38,555 nucleotides of DNA from Hyphomicrobiales bacterium (lineage in GTDB: Bacteria > Pseudomonadota > Alphaproteobacteria > Rhizobiales > Aestuariivirgaceae): positions 1 to 38,555 of the forward strand of contig JANYHB010000034.1 in the NCBI GenBank assembly GCA_025359265.1. The letters are read 5' to 3'. Numbering within the stretch: the first letter of the stretch is position 1; every line of letters starts with the position of its first letter. Made by a program: the position numbers and the translations under genes. Below are positions 23,244-32,508 of the stretch, one piece after another. The notes beneath the pieces were generated by a model. It was not told the origin of the DNA. It did not search any database and saw nothing but the letters and a program-made list of their open reading frames with translations.

Positions 23244-24839
23244 TTAGGCCATCCACCAACGTTCCCAGCAATAACCGCCGTCATCATCAAAGTCTGAGTT
23301 GAAGGCGTTGTGGCCAATCTTGTGCGACATGGCGCCAACAAAGTTGTTATACATGAGCACGATCTGGCCGCCGTCATCATGCACCAGCTGTTGGGCTTCG
23401 GCATACTGTGCGCCACGTTTCGCATCGTCGGTTTCAGCCCGAGCGGCAAGCAGCAACTCGTTGAAGCGTGGGTTTTTCCAATGCGTGTCATTCCAAGCGG
23501 CATCAGCGGCAAGGGAGACTGAGAGGAACATATCTGCCACCGGGCGACCACCCCAATAGCACAGGCACCATGGCTTCTTGAGCCAGACGTTATCCCAATA
23601 GCTGTCATTCGGCTCGCGGATCACATTGATCTCTATGCCAGCTTTTTTGGCTTGCTCAGCCATCAACAGGGCGGCATCTACACCACCGGCAAAGGCAGCA
23701 TCAGAAGCCGAAAGATCAACCTTCAAACCATCAAGGCCGGCCTTTTTGAGTATGCTCTTGGCCTTGTCTGGGTCATAGCTGTAAGCCGGAGCAGGGTTCA
23801 CCGCATATTTCATGGCGGCTGAGATCGGGTTGTCGTTGCCGGGGGTGCCATAGCCGTAAAGAATCTTGTCAACAAGTTCTTGCCGGTTAATGGCATATTT
23901 CAAAGCCTGGCGCACTTCGAGCTTGTCGAAGGGCTTTTGATCAACCTGCATCGGCGCTGTGTAATGCGCAAAGCCTGACACGTTATAAAGTTCTGTGTCT
24001 GGGGCATTCTTCAGCATGTCGATGGTTTTGAGATCGGCGCGGTTGATGTAATGCACTTCGCCCGAGAGATAAGCGTTGGTGCGGGCGGCAACGTCAACGA
24101 TGGAAAGCATTTCAACTGAGTCAAAGTATGTGTCTTTGAAATAGTTCTTGTTGCGCTCAGCCTGGATTTTCACGCCGGGTTCAAAGTTTGTGATCGCATA
24201 GGGTCCGGCGCCAATGCCCTTGGCCCAATCAATCTTGCCATCTTTGGATGGGTAAATGCCCAAGTGATAATCTGTGAGCAGGAAGGGGAAATCGGCGTTG
24301 CCACCCTTCAGTTCAAACACCACTTGGTCTTTGCCATCAGCTTTGACGCTGGTGACGGAAGACAAAACTGACTTGGCAGGAGACTTTGAATCAGCGCCAA
24401 TGTGATAATTGATCGTGTTAACCACGTCATCGGCGGTGAGTGTGCGGCCATCGTGGAAAGTGATGCCCTTGCGGATTTTGAACACCCACTTCTGGGCGCC
24501 ATTTGAAGGCTCGAAGCTTTCAGCCACATGGGGCACGGCCGTGTTCTTTGCATCCACTTGGGTGAGTGGCGCTGCAAAAAGCGATTTGCCGAAATGGAAG
24601 GTAAAGCCGTTTGACCACGTTGCGGGGTCAAGGGAGTCGGTGGTTTGGCCGTGGCCGCAACCAAACTTAAAGGCACCGCCCTTTTTCGGTGCAGCACGTG
24701 CCGCACTGGCAAACATGGTTTGCGATGCGGCCAAAGTGAAGCCCGCCGCCATGGTAAATTGCATAAAATCGCGCCTGGACAATTTTCCAAGCCCAACGGC
24801 ACGTTGTGCCGAAGCAAGTTTGTGTTCAAATTCAGACAT
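23244..24839 (-). CDS. Family 5 ABC solute-binding protein (peptide type), Tat-exported
   Basis: A 531-residue DppA/OppA-like binding protein (SBP_bac_5). The N-terminus has a twin-arginine signal, SRRDFMQFTMAAGFTLAAS, ending near AARA. The conserved family segment WVFKIRKGITFHDGRTLTADDV and RQALKYAINRQELV are present. Such proteins bind peptides, nickel, opines or other amphipathic solutes in the periplasm. AAGGAG precedes the ATG at normal distance. No permease or ATPase gene lies on either side: upstream is the divergent cfa gene and downstream the terminator at 23194. It must therefore work with a transporter encoded elsewhere. The ligand is unknown. Confidence 0.87.
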   Translation of the reverse strand: MSEFEHKLASAQRAVGLGKLSRRDFMQFTMAAGFTLAASQTMFASAARAAPKKGGAFKFGCGHGQTTDSLDPATWSNGFTFHFGKSLFAAPLTQVDAKNTAVPHVAESFEPSNGAQKWVFKIRKGITFHDGRTLTADDVVNTINYHIGADSKSPAKSVLSSVTSVKADGKDQVVFELKGGNADFPFLLTDYHLGIYPSKDGKIDWAKGIGAGPYAITNFEPGVKIQAERNKNYFKDTYFDSVEMLSIVDVAARTNAYLSGEVHYINRADLKTIDMLKNAPDTELYNVSGFAHYTAPMQVDQKPFDKLEVRQALKYAINRQELVDKILYGYGTPGNDNPISAAMKYAVNPAPAYSYDPDKAKSILKKAGLDGLKVDLSASDAAFAGGVDAALLMAEQAKKAGIEINVIREPNDSYWDNVWLKKPWCLCYWGGRPVADMFLSVSLAADAAWNDTHWKNPRFNELLLAARAETDDAKRGAQYAEAQQLVHDDGGQIVLMYNNFVGAMSHKIGHNAFNSDFDDDGGYCWERWWMA

Positions 24840-25101
24840 ATGTATCTCCTTGATCCGTCTCTTTTTTCAACAATGGAGGAAATCAACCTTCAGCGGCAAG
24901 CCATTTGCCGCTTCTTGACCCAACATCCGTCCCCGCTTTTCGTGATCCGGCTTGGTGCCGAATTCGTATAGTATATGCTTGCATGGGTTTTAAAGCTGGT
25001 CAAATCAAATCGGTTAACAATTGTGCTTGTTGATAGGGACTTGCAAGACTTCAAATTCTGCCTCAATCTGGCTAAAAATAAAGTAACCTTCTGGTGTGAA
25101 C

Positions 25102-26289
25102 ATGCGCGTTGGTTTATTTGAGTGGGCTGTTTCAAGCGTTGTCTCGCGCTTACTGCCCAAAAGTTTCAAAGGTCGGCTGGTTCTCACCCTGCCTTCGGGC
25201 CAGGTTGTAACACTGGGCGGGGATGTGCCCGGCGAGCAGGCGGATTTGACGTTGCACAACTTCCGGGTTCTATGGGCTGGCTTTCGCCGCGCCCAACTGG
25301 GTTTTTTTGAGCGCTACTTGGCTGGCGACATTGTCAGCCAGAATCCCACCGCTTTTTTCCGGTTTTATTTGCAGAATCGCAGTGGATTGGACGGTGCGTC
25401 CAGCATGTTTCGAGCATCGTTTATCGATAGGTTGTGGCACAAAATGCGCGATAATAGCCGTGCGGGATCAGCCGATAATATCGCTGCGCATTATGATATG
25501 GGAAATGCATTTTATAAGCTCTGGCTGGATGATACGATGAGCTATTCATCGGCGGTGTTTGACGGCAAGGTAAACAGTCTTGAGGCCGCGCAACAGTTGA
25601 AATATCAAATGGTGATGGAAGCGGCCGAAATCAAGGCGGGCTCCCGGGTTTTGGAAATTGGCTGTGGCTGGGGCGGCTTTGCCGAGATGGCGGCCAAAGC
25701 AGGTGCCACGTTGCGCGGCATCACGCTATCGAAGGAGCAACTGGCTTTTTCACAACAGCGTTTGCACCGTGAGAACTTGGATGGCAAGGCGGAGTTGGTG
25801 CTGGAAGATTACCGCGACACCCAAGGCGTGTTTGACGCCATCGCCTCTATTGAAATGATTGAAGCGGTGGGGGAGCCGCACTGGCCAACTTATTTCAAAA
25901 CACTGTTCAATCGCTTGAAGCCGGGCGGCACGGCGGCCATTCAGGGCATTACCGTTTCAGAGGAAAATTTCCCGGCTTATCAAGCGGGGGTGGATTTCAT
26001 TCAGCGCTATATTTTCCCCGGTGGCATGTTGTTGACCAAAGAAATCATGCGTGAACAGGCGCAAAAGGCGGGGCTGCTATTGGAGAAAATTGAGTGCTTT
26101 GGTTTGAGTTACGCTGAAACGCTGCGTCAGTGGCGTGTAAAATTTGAAGCCGCTTGGCCCAAGATTGAGCCGCTGGGTTTTGATGAGCGGTTTAAAAAAT
26201 TATGGACACTGTATTTCTGTTACTGCGAAGCAGGCTTCGCCGAGGGGATTATTGACGTGGGGATTTATAAGATCAGAAAGCCGATTTAA
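25102..26289 (+). CDS. cfa: Cyclopropane-fatty-acyl-phospholipid synthase
   Basis: A 395-residue enzyme that methylenates the double bonds of membrane phospholipid acyl chains using S-adenosylmethionine. A less conserved N-terminal lipid-binding region (to about residue 125) precedes AAHYDMGNAFYKLWLD and SYSSAVF. The SAM site is VLEIGCGWGGFAE near residues 181-193. IASIEMIEAVGE and IQRYIFPGG are further family motifs, and YFCYCEAGF near the end holds the conserved cysteines. ATG 25102 is chosen; GTG 25096 is an equally possible start two codons earlier. It follows a divergent promoter region of 260 bases and is 16 bases ahead of a small secreted protein gene. Confidence 0.92.
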   Translation: MRVGLFEWAVSSVVSRLLPKSFKGRLVLTLPSGQVVTLGGDVPGEQADLTLHNFRVLWAGFRRAQLGFFERYLAGDIVSQNPTAFFRFYLQNRSGLDGASSMFRASFIDRLWHKMRDNSRAGSADNIAAHYDMGNAFYKLWLDDTMSYSSAVFDGKVNSLEAAQQLKYQMVMEAAEIKAGSRVLEIGCGWGGFAEMAAKAGATLRGITLSKEQLAFSQQRLHRENLDGKAELVLEDYRDTQGVFDAIASIEMIEAVGEPHWPTYFKTLFNRLKPGGTAAIQGITVSEENFPAYQAGVDFIQRYIFPGGMLLTKEIMREQAQKAGLLLEKIECFGLSYAETLRQWRVKFEAAWPKIEPLGFDERFKKLWTLYFCYCEAGFAEGIIDVGIYKIRKPI

Positions 26290-26305
26290 TCAGGGAGCCG
26301 ATATC

Positions 26306-26758
26306 GTGAAACAATCCACACTGGTTTTGCTTTTGCTCTTGTCTACTGCTTCGTCAGCCTTCGCGGCCAATTGCACCGCACCGAATTCCATCACCACGGT
26401 GCGCAATGTTCATCGCGGGCAGCGTGAGTATGTCGACTTCTACGTCAAGGCACCGATGACAGGCACAGTTTCTGTGGTGAGCGCATCAGGCCCAAATTTT
26501 GTGGAAGATGGCAGCGGCAACACAATTACGGTTGCCGGCAACCGGTGGACGGAAGTGAAATTCGCCTCCATGTATTGGACATGCAGCACCCTGACCAGCT
26601 TTGTTTTGCCAAAGCACTTCATCAAAGATATCAAGAATATAGGTCAGTTTGAAGGTCAGATCGCCTATGTAATCGGGCGCCATAATGGCCACTATCTCGG
26701 CCAGGCGTGGACTGTGCGCGGTGGACAGAAGCGATTGCGGCTGAAGTACAGTCGCTGA
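26306..26758 (+). CDS. Small secreted protein of unknown function
   Basis: A 150-residue protein that I do not recognise. It starts with GTG 26306 after CAGGGAG and has a clear signal peptide (LVLLLLLSTASSAFA-A, cleaved near residue 21). The mature part has two cysteines (23 and 93) that could form one disulphide. A beta-rich middle (GTVSVVSASGPNFVEDGSGN) is followed by a basic tail, RGGQKRLRLKYSR. No membrane segment follows, so it is probably periplasmic or released. It sits 16 bases behind cfa and may be co-transcribed, hinting at an envelope role. It ends 11 bases from the stop of the convergent betA-like gene. Confidence 0.7.
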   Translation: MKQSTLVLLLLLSTASSAFAANCTAPNSITTVRNVHRGQREYVDFYVKAPMTGTVSVVSASGPNFVEDGSGNTITVAGNRWTEVKFASMYWTCSTLTSFVLPKHFIKDIKNIGQFEGQIAYVIGRHNGHYLGQAWTVRGGQKRLRLKYSR

Positions 26759-26769
26759 ACAAGCGGCGG

Positions 26770-28434
26770 TTACCTCTGCTTCGTCTTCCAATTCGGGTTG
26801 ATCCACGGTTCCAGGTTTGACGGCGGAAGTGGTTGTTTGCCCAGAATGTGATCTGCCGCTTTCTCGCCGATCATGATCGTCGGGGCGTTGAGGTTGCCAT
26901 TGGTCACTTGCGGCATGATGGATGAGTCTACCACACGCAGGTTTTGCAAGCCGATGACGCGGCATTCCGGATCAACCACAGCCATTTTGTCTTTAACTGA
27001 TCCCATTTTGCAGGTGCCGCAGGGGTGATAGGCACTCTCGCAGTGCGCTCTGATAAAATCGTCGATTTGCGCGTCAGATTGCACGGCGGCACCAGGTTGA
27101 ATTTCATCACCAGCGTAGGGCTTCATCGCTTGTTGTTGGAACAGCTCACGCGTGAGGCGGATGCAGGCGCGGAACTCTTCCCAGTCATCAGCATGAGACA
27201 TATAGTTGAAAAGGATTGCGGGATGTTCATTGGCATCGGCAGATTTGATACGCACATGGCCGCGGGATTTTGTGCGCATCGGCCCCACATGCACTTGCAT
27301 GCCATCACCGGCAAATGCCACTTTACCATCATAACGCATGGCGGCTGGGAGGAAATGATATTGAATGTCGGGATATTCAATCCCTGCACGCGAACGAATG
27401 AAACCGCAGGATTCAAAATGGTTGGTGGCGCCAAGACCGGTGCCAAAAAGCATCCACTGCAATCCGATTTTCGCTTTTGAGTAAAGGCCCAGTTGCGAAT
27501 TCAACGTAATGGGTTGCAGGCAACGCAGCTGAAAATAAACTTCCAAATGATCGTGCAGATTTTCGCCAACGCCGGGCAGGGCATGCACCACCCCCACGCC
27601 TGCGGCCTTTAAGGTATCGGGCGCGCCGATGCCAGAACGTTGTAAAATGGCGGGAGAGTTGATGGTGGAAGCTGAGATGATCACCTCGCGCCTTGCGAAG
27701 GCTTGTTTTAGTTCGCCGCCTTGCACATATTCCATGCCGATGGCTTTTTTACCCTGCAGCAAAATGCGCTGGGCCATGCAGCGGGTTTCCATATCAATGC
27801 GGCCCTTGCGGATGGTGGGCCAAAGATAGGCATTGGCGGCAGACCAGCGCAGGCCATTATGGACCGTCATTTCAAAGGCAGCGAAGCCTTCTTGCTGGTG
27901 ACCATTGTAATCTTTGCTGACGGGATAACCCGCTTGCTGGCCCGCCTCGATGAAAGCTTGATAAAGTGGATTGGCGCGCGGGCCTTTTTTCACATAGAGC
28001 GGGCCATGATGGCCGCGCCAATCGGGCTCCCCCCCTTCCACATGTTCTTGGCGTTTGAAGTAGGGCAGAACATCGGCAAAAGACCAGCCCGTGGCACCCA
28101 TGTCGGCCCAAGTGTCGAAATCTTTGGCGTGGCCGCGCACATAAACCATGCCATTGATCGAAGACGAACCGCCCATCACCTTGCCGCGCGGGGTGGCGAG
28201 GCGGCGGTTGTTGAGGTGCGGCTCCGGCTCGGTTTCAAACCCCCAATTATACAGCCCCATATTCATGGGGTAAGAAAGGGCTGAAGGCATTTGGATCAGC
28301 GGCCCCCGGTCTGTGCCGCCATATTCCAAAACCAGCACGCTGTGCCTGGCATCAACCGAAAGCCGATCCGCCAGAACCGATCCGGCGGAGCCTGAGCCAA
28401 CGATGATGAAATCATAGGTTTTGGTCATGGCCAT
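26770..28434 (-). CDS. betA: Choline dehydrogenase-like GMC oxidoreductase
   Basis: A 554-residue FAD enzyme of the glucose-methanol-choline family. The FAD loop is [16 protein letters not shown] near residues 10-25. [19 protein letters not shown] is GMC signature 1 and [16 protein letters not shown] is signature 2. The C-terminal [10 protein letters not shown] holds the catalytic histidine. The close likeness to BetA suggests oxidation of choline to betaine aldehyde at the membrane, but this branch also contains other alcohol dehydrogenases. ATG 28434 is chosen because the FAD fold begins there; a longer frame to 28671 would run through the divergent promoter and into the next gene. Neither betB nor betI is in the window, which weakens a pure glycine-betaine role. 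Confidence 0.8.
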   Translation of the reverse strand: MAMTKTYDFIIVGSGSAGSVLADRLSVDARHSVLVLEYGGTDRGPLIQMPSALSYPMNMGLYNWGFETEPEPHLNNRRLATPRGKVMGGSSSINGMVYVRGHAKDFDTWADMGATGWSFADVLPYFKRQEHVEGGEPDWRGHHGPLYVKKGPRANPLYQAFIEAGQQAGYPVSKDYNGHQQEGFAAFEMTVHNGLRWSAANAYLWPTIRKGRIDMETRCMAQRILLQGKKAIGMEYVQGGELKQAFARREVIISASTINSPAILQRSGIGAPDTLKAAGVGVVHALPGVGENLHDHLEVYFQLRCLQPITLNSQLGLYSKAKIGLQWMLFGTGLGATNHFESCGFIRSRAGIEYPDIQYHFLPAAMRYDGKVAFAGDGMQVHVGPMRTKSRGHVRIKSADANEHPAILFNYMSHADDWEEFRACIRLTRELFQQQAMKPYAGDEIQPGAAVQSDAQIDDFIRAHCESAYHPCGTCKMGSVKDKMAVVDPECRVIGLQNLRVVDSSIMPQVTNGNLNAPTIMIGEKAADHILGKQPLPPSNLEPWINPNWKTKQR

Positions 28435-28558
28435 GTTTCGCTGAACCGGCTTTGACGCCTCGAATGAAATGCGACATTCGGTGTGGCGTGAACGGCAGCA
28501 CGCTGATGGCGCTTGGCAACGGTCTTTCAGTTTGAGATGATGGTGAAAAGGAATGCTA

Positions 28559-29317
28559 ATGAAAATTGTGTCAAACGGCGAACCGGTTTTCGAATGGGTG
28601 AATGAACAGGGCGCATCGCCGTTTGTTTTGATTTGTGAACATGCGTCCAACTTCGTGCCGCCGCAACTCAATCGATTGGGATTGAGTGAAGCCGATTTGC
28701 AGCGCCATATTGCCTATGATCTGGGCGCTGCCGAAGTGGCGCGTTTGCTGTCGCGGCTGCTGGATGCGCCACTGATTTTACAGCGGTATTCGCGGCTGAT
28801 TTATGATTGCAATCGCTCGCCTGAATCGGCTGGTGCCATAGCGATGGTCAGCGAGGCGTTTCAAATCCCGGGCAATGTCGATTTATCGCCGGAAGAAAAG
28901 GCGGCCCGCATTTTGCAGGTTTGCCGCCCGTTTCATCATGCGTTGGAACGTCACCTTGATGGTCGTGCCGCTGCTGGCAAAGTGACCGGCCTGGTTTCCA
29001 TTCACTCCTTCACGCGCGTTTACAATGGCAAACGCCGGGCAGTGGATTTGGGTTTGTTGTTTGACCGCGATGTCACTTTGGCGCATGCTTTGATGAAAAG
29101 TTTCCCAGACATAAACACCCAGCTTAATGAACCCTACGGCCCGAAAGACGGCGTAATGCATCTCATGAATCTGCATGGTGCCCCGCGTGGGCTGCAACAC
29201 CTGATGGTTGAAATCTGCAATGACCTCATCGAAACTGAACGCAAGCAACAACAATGGGCGCAGCGCCTGTCAGTTCCGCTGATACAAGCCGCTGCCAAGC
29301 TGGGAGAGAAGAAATGA
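28559..29317 (+). CDS. N-formylglutamate amidohydrolase family protein
   Basis: A 252-residue member of the FGase family (PF05013), zinc amidases that include HutG of the histidine pathway. Family motifs are [12 protein letters not shown] near the start, [11 protein letters not shown], and [15 protein letters not shown]. The chain ends with a segment rich in charged residues. AAGGA lies six bases before ATG 28559; an ATG at 28553 is too close to it. The gene overlaps the next one by four bases (ATGA), so the amidohydrolase and the glutamine-synthetase-like ligase are co-translated. No hut genes are near, so hydrolysis of a gamma-glutamyl or other N-acyl amide is a fair alternative to N-formylglutamate. 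Confidence 0.82.
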   Translation: MKIVSNGEPVFEWVNEQGASPFVLICEHASNFVPPQLNRLGLSEADLQRHIAYDLGAAEVARLLSRLLDAPLILQRYSRLIYDCNRSPESAGAIAMVSEAFQIPGNVDLSPEEKAARILQVCRPFHHALERHLDGRAAAGKVTGLVSIHSFTRVYNGKRRAVDLGLLFDRDVTLAHALMKSFPDINTQLNEPYGPKDGVMHLMNLHGAPRGLQHLMVEICNDLIETERKQQQWAQRLSVPLIQAAAKLGEKK

Positions 29318-30690
29318 ATAAGGGGATGTTGACGCTGGAAGAGATGAAGGCTGAAGTGGAGGCGGGAACCATTGACACTGTGGTAGTGGCCTTTGCTGAT
29401 TTGCAGGGGCGGCTCATGGGCAAACGCTTTCACGCCCAATATTTTGTGGACGGTGCTTACGAAGAAACCCACGCCTGCAATTATCTTCTGGGTGTTGATA
29501 TCGAGATGGAGCCAGTGCCCGGCTATGCAGCCATCTCCTGGGAGAAGGGCTATGGCGATTTTGTTTTGAAGCCGGATATGAGCACGCTGCGCCGCACGCC
29601 ATGGGTGCCACACACTGCCTTGGTATTGTGTGACCTACTTGATCATCAAAGGCATGAACCGGTGCCGCACAGCCCACGCGCAATCTTGAAGAAACAGTTG
29701 GCGCGGTTGGCGGCAATGAAGATGAAGGCCTACATGGCCTCAGAACTTGAATTCTTCTTGTTTGATGACAGCTATGAGCAGATTCATGCCAAAGGCTTGC
29801 GGGGCTTGAAAACGTCCAATTATCACATTGAAGATTATTCCATCATGCACACCACGCGTGATGAGCCTTACATGCGTGCCCTGCGCAATGGTCTGGCGGG
29901 GGCTGGCATCACGGTTGAAAATTCCAAAGGCGAATGGGGGCCGGGGCAAGAAGAGATCAATGTGAAATATGATGAAGCGCTGCGCATGGCGGATGTGCAT
30001 GCGATCATCAAAAATGGCGCGAAGGAAATTGCGCATTCAATGGGCAAGGCTGTCACGTTTATGGCCAAGTGGGATTATGGATTGGCGGGCAGCTCATCGC
30101 ATATTCATCAATCGCTTTGGTCTGCGGATGGCAAGCTTGCACATTTCAACGACAAGGCGGCTGATCATGGCATGAGTGCCATGATGAAACATTATCTGGC
30201 AGGACAACTGGCGCACGCTGGTGAGATTACCTATTTCCTCGCACCCTACATCAACTCCTATAAGCGCTTTATGGTGGGCACCTTTGCGCCCACCAGAGCG
30301 GTGTGGAGTTTCGACAATCGCACGGCAGGCTTCCGCATTTGTGGGGCGCACAGCAAAGCCATCAGGGTTGAATGCCGCGTGGGCGGAGCTGATCTTAATC
30401 CCTACCTGGCCTTTGCGGCGCTGATTGCCGCAGGGTTGGACGGAATTGAAAACAAGATGGAGCTTGAGGCGGTTTCTTCCGGCGATGTATATGATGCGTC
30501 TCGCAAACTGCGAGACATTCCTAAAACTTTGCGTGATGCCACAGTTTTGCTCGATGAATCCAAATTCTTGCGCGGCGCCATGGGTGATGATGTTGTCGAT
30601 CACTATGTGCATACGGCCAAGTGGGAACAATTCGAATTTGATCGGCGCATCACGGATTTGGAACTGAAGCGCGGTTTTGAGAGATATTAG
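29314..30690 (+). CDS. Glutamine synthetase-family gamma-glutamyl ligase
   Basis: A 458-residue protein with the full glutamine synthetase fold. Metal and substrate motifs are ASELEFFLFD, GEWGPGQEEINVKY near residue 207, GSSSHIHQSL near 259, NSYKRF and NRTAGFRICG near 335. It lacks the adenylylation loop sequence of GlnA and resembles the PuuA/GlnT/IpuC branch, which joins glutamate to putrescine, ethanolamine, alkylamines or similar amines using ATP. It begins inside the stop of the amidohydrolase gene and is followed 14 bases later by an iron alcohol dehydrogenase. The amine substrate is unknown; ordinary glutamine synthesis is less likely in this setting. Confidence 0.82.
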   Translation: MNKGMLTLEEMKAEVEAGTIDTVVVAFADLQGRLMGKRFHAQYFVDGAYEETHACNYLLGVDIEMEPVPGYAAISWEKGYGDFVLKPDMSTLRRTPWVPHTALVLCDLLDHQRHEPVPHSPRAILKKQLARLAAMKMKAYMASELEFFLFDDSYEQIHAKGLRGLKTSNYHIEDYSIMHTTRDEPYMRALRNGLAGAGITVENSKGEWGPGQEEINVKYDEALRMADVHAIIKNGAKEIAHSMGKAVTFMAKWDYGLAGSSSHIHQSLWSADGKLAHFNDKAADHGMSAMMKHYLAGQLAHAGEITYFLAPYINSYKRFMVGTFAPTRAVWSFDNRTAGFRICGAHSKAIRVECRVGGADLNPYLAFAALIAAGLDGIENKMELEAVSSGDVYDASRKLRDIPKTLRDATVLLDESKFLRGAMGDDVVDHYVHTAKWEQFEFDRRITDLELKRGFERY

Positions 30691-30704
30691 CCGAGGAAGA
30701 CGGA

Positions 30705-31865
30705 ATGACTATTCCACATCGTAATTTTAACTACCCAACCACGATTAAATTCGGCTCTGGTCGCATTGGGGAATTGGCCGCCCACTGCAAGGCGGTGGGC
30801 ATTCGCAGGCCCTTGCTGGTGACTGATCCGGGGCTTGCGGCAACGGCGATGGTTGCGGCCATCGTCAAAGATTTGCAGGCGTCAGATTTGCCCGTGCGGG
30901 TGTTTTCCGAGGTGCGGCCCAATCCGGTTGAGGCAAATGTGAGTGCGGGTGTAAAGGCCTATAAAGCCGGCATGCACGACGGCGTGATTGCTTTTGGCGG
31001 TGGTTCCGGTCTTGATATCGGCAAAATGATTGCGCTGATGCATGGGCAATCGATTTCGGTTTTTGATTTGGAGGATGTAGACGATTGGTGGACGCGCGCC
31101 GACGCATCCAAAATTTCGCCGATCATTGCCGTTCCCACAACGGCAGGTACAGGTTCTGAGGTGGGCCGCGCCGGCGTGGTTACGCATCCTGATACCCACG
31201 AGAAGAAGATTATCTTTCATCCGGCGATTATGCCGAAGGTTGTGATTCTTGATCCGGAATTGACTGTGGGTTTGCCGCCCAATCTCACGGCTGCCACTGG
31301 CATGGATGCATTGGCCCATTGCATTGAAGCCTATAGTGCGCCCTTTTACCACCCGATGGCGAAGGGCATTGCCCTCGAAGGCATGTTGCTGGTGAAGGAA
31401 AACCTTGCCAAGGCCGTGAAGACCCCGACTGAACTTGCTGCGCGTGGCAATATGCTGATGGCCTCCACCATGGGGGCCACGGCTTTTCAGCGCGGGCTTG
31501 GTGCGGTTCACGCCTTATCGCATCCTTTCGGCGGGTTGTATGACACACACCACGGGATGCTAAATGGCATCATTCTGCCTTATGTTCTCAAAGCCAATCG
31601 CAAGAAAATTGAAAAGGATATGGATCGTGCGGCGGCTTATCTTGGCATCAAAGGCGGTTTTGACGGATTTCTGAAATGGCTTCTTGCATTGCGCAAAGAG
31701 GTTGGAATTCCGCACAAGCTTGCGGACATTGGCATTGACGTGAAGCGCCTCGATGAAATTGCGAAGATGGCAATGAAAGACCCTTCTGCAGGAGGCAATC
31801 CGGTTGCCTTCACGGAAAAGCAATATAAGGCGCTGGCCAAAAAATGTGTGTTAGGTGAACTTTGA
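30705..31865 (+). CDS. Iron-containing alcohol dehydrogenase
   Basis: A 386-residue group III alcohol dehydrogenase. The NAD-binding GGGSGLDIGK is at about residues 97-106. PTTAGTGSEVGRAGV follows. GMDALAHCIEAYSAP near 199 and HALSHPFGGLYDTHHG near 268 supply the aspartate and histidine iron ligands. The enzyme interconverts a primary alcohol and an aldehyde in the cytoplasm. It lies 14 bases downstream of the glutamine-synthetase-like gene and its end overlaps the GTG start of the glycosylase gene by 11 bases, so the whole run is probably one transcript. The alcohol is not defined by the sequence. Confidence 0.88.
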   Translation: MTIPHRNFNYPTTIKFGSGRIGELAAHCKAVGIRRPLLVTDPGLAATAMVAAIVKDLQASDLPVRVFSEVRPNPVEANVSAGVKAYKAGMHDGVIAFGGGSGLDIGKMIALMHGQSISVFDLEDVDDWWTRADASKISPIIAVPTTAGTGSEVGRAGVVTHPDTHEKKIIFHPAIMPKVVILDPELTVGLPPNLTAATGMDALAHCIEAYSAPFYHPMAKGIALEGMLLVKENLAKAVKTPTELAARGNMLMASTMGATAFQRGLGAVHALSHPFGGLYDTHHGMLNGIILPYVLKANRKKIEKDMDRAAAYLGIKGGFDGFLKWLLALRKEVGIPHKLADIGIDVKRLDEIAKMAMKDPSAGGNPVAFTEKQYKALAKKCVLGEL

Positions 31866-32445
31866 GTCTCTCGCCTTAAGCAACGCCGTGCGGGCCTGCA
31901 CTTTGTGCGCCGCGCATTTGCCTCTGGGGCCGCGGCCCGTGTTTCAGGTTCATCCCGGCGCCAGAGTTTTAATTGCGGGCCAGGCACCGGGCACCCGCGT
32001 GCACGACACGGGCATTCCCTTCAATGATCCCAGTGGCGAACGCCTGCGGTGGTGGCTGGGCATCACGCGCGGCGAATTTTATGACGCCACGAAATTGGCC
32101 ATGCTGCCCATGGGCTTTTGCTATCCAGGGCGCGGTTCATCAGGTGATTTGCCGCCGCGCCCTGAATGTGCTGCCGCTTGGCGCAAACCCCTGTTGGCCA
32201 CGATGCCGGAAATTGCCCTGACGGTGGCCATCGGCCAATATGCGATTGATTGGCATTTGGGCAACGCCAAAAAATCCACGCTCACGCAAACCGTGCTGAA
32301 TTGGAAATCCTACGGGCCGAGCATTGTGCCAATACCGCACCCCAGCCCCCGCAACAATATCTGGTTGAAGAAAAACCCGTGGTTCGAAGCTGAAGTGGTG
32401 CCAGAATTGCAGAAGCGTGTGAGAGTGGTGTTAAGCGGTTCTTAA
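31855..32445 (+). CDS. Uracil-DNA glycosylase superfamily protein, Fe-S type
   Basis: A 196-residue protein of the UDG superfamily. Motif 1 is GQAPGTRVHDTGIPFNDPSG, close to the GEAPG...GxPF pattern of family 4, and motif 2 is HPSPRN. Cys15-x2-Cys18 and a later C-x15-C pair (in GFCYPG and PECAAA) match the spacing of the four iron-sulphur ligands of family 4 and 5 enzymes. It would excise uracil or another damaged base from DNA. The start is GTG 31855, inside the end of the dehydrogenase gene; no better start lies before the conserved cysteines. Its place in a metabolic operon seems incidental. Confidence 0.75.
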   Translation: MNFESLALSNAVRACTLCAAHLPLGPRPVFQVHPGARVLIAGQAPGTRVHDTGIPFNDPSGERLRWWLGITRGEFYDATKLAMLPMGFCYPGRGSSGDLPPRPECAAAWRKPLLATMPEIALTVAIGQYAIDWHLGNAKKSTLTQTVLNWKSYGPSIVPIPHPSPRNNIWLKKNPWFEAEVVPELQKRVRVVLSGS

Positions 32446-32508
32446 GCATGAATTTTGGATTATGGCGGGCGCTATTCATCTTTTGCAGTTCTGCGATAGA
32501 ATTGAGCG

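Noticed and set aside
27721-28284. A 187-codon open frame on the plus strand
   Set aside because: It is antisense to the betA-like gene and has no motif, ribosome site or partner.
28435-28671. Longer N-terminus of the betA-like protein
   Set aside because: The extra codons have no FAD-fold similarity, cross the divergent promoter region and overlap the start of the facing gene.
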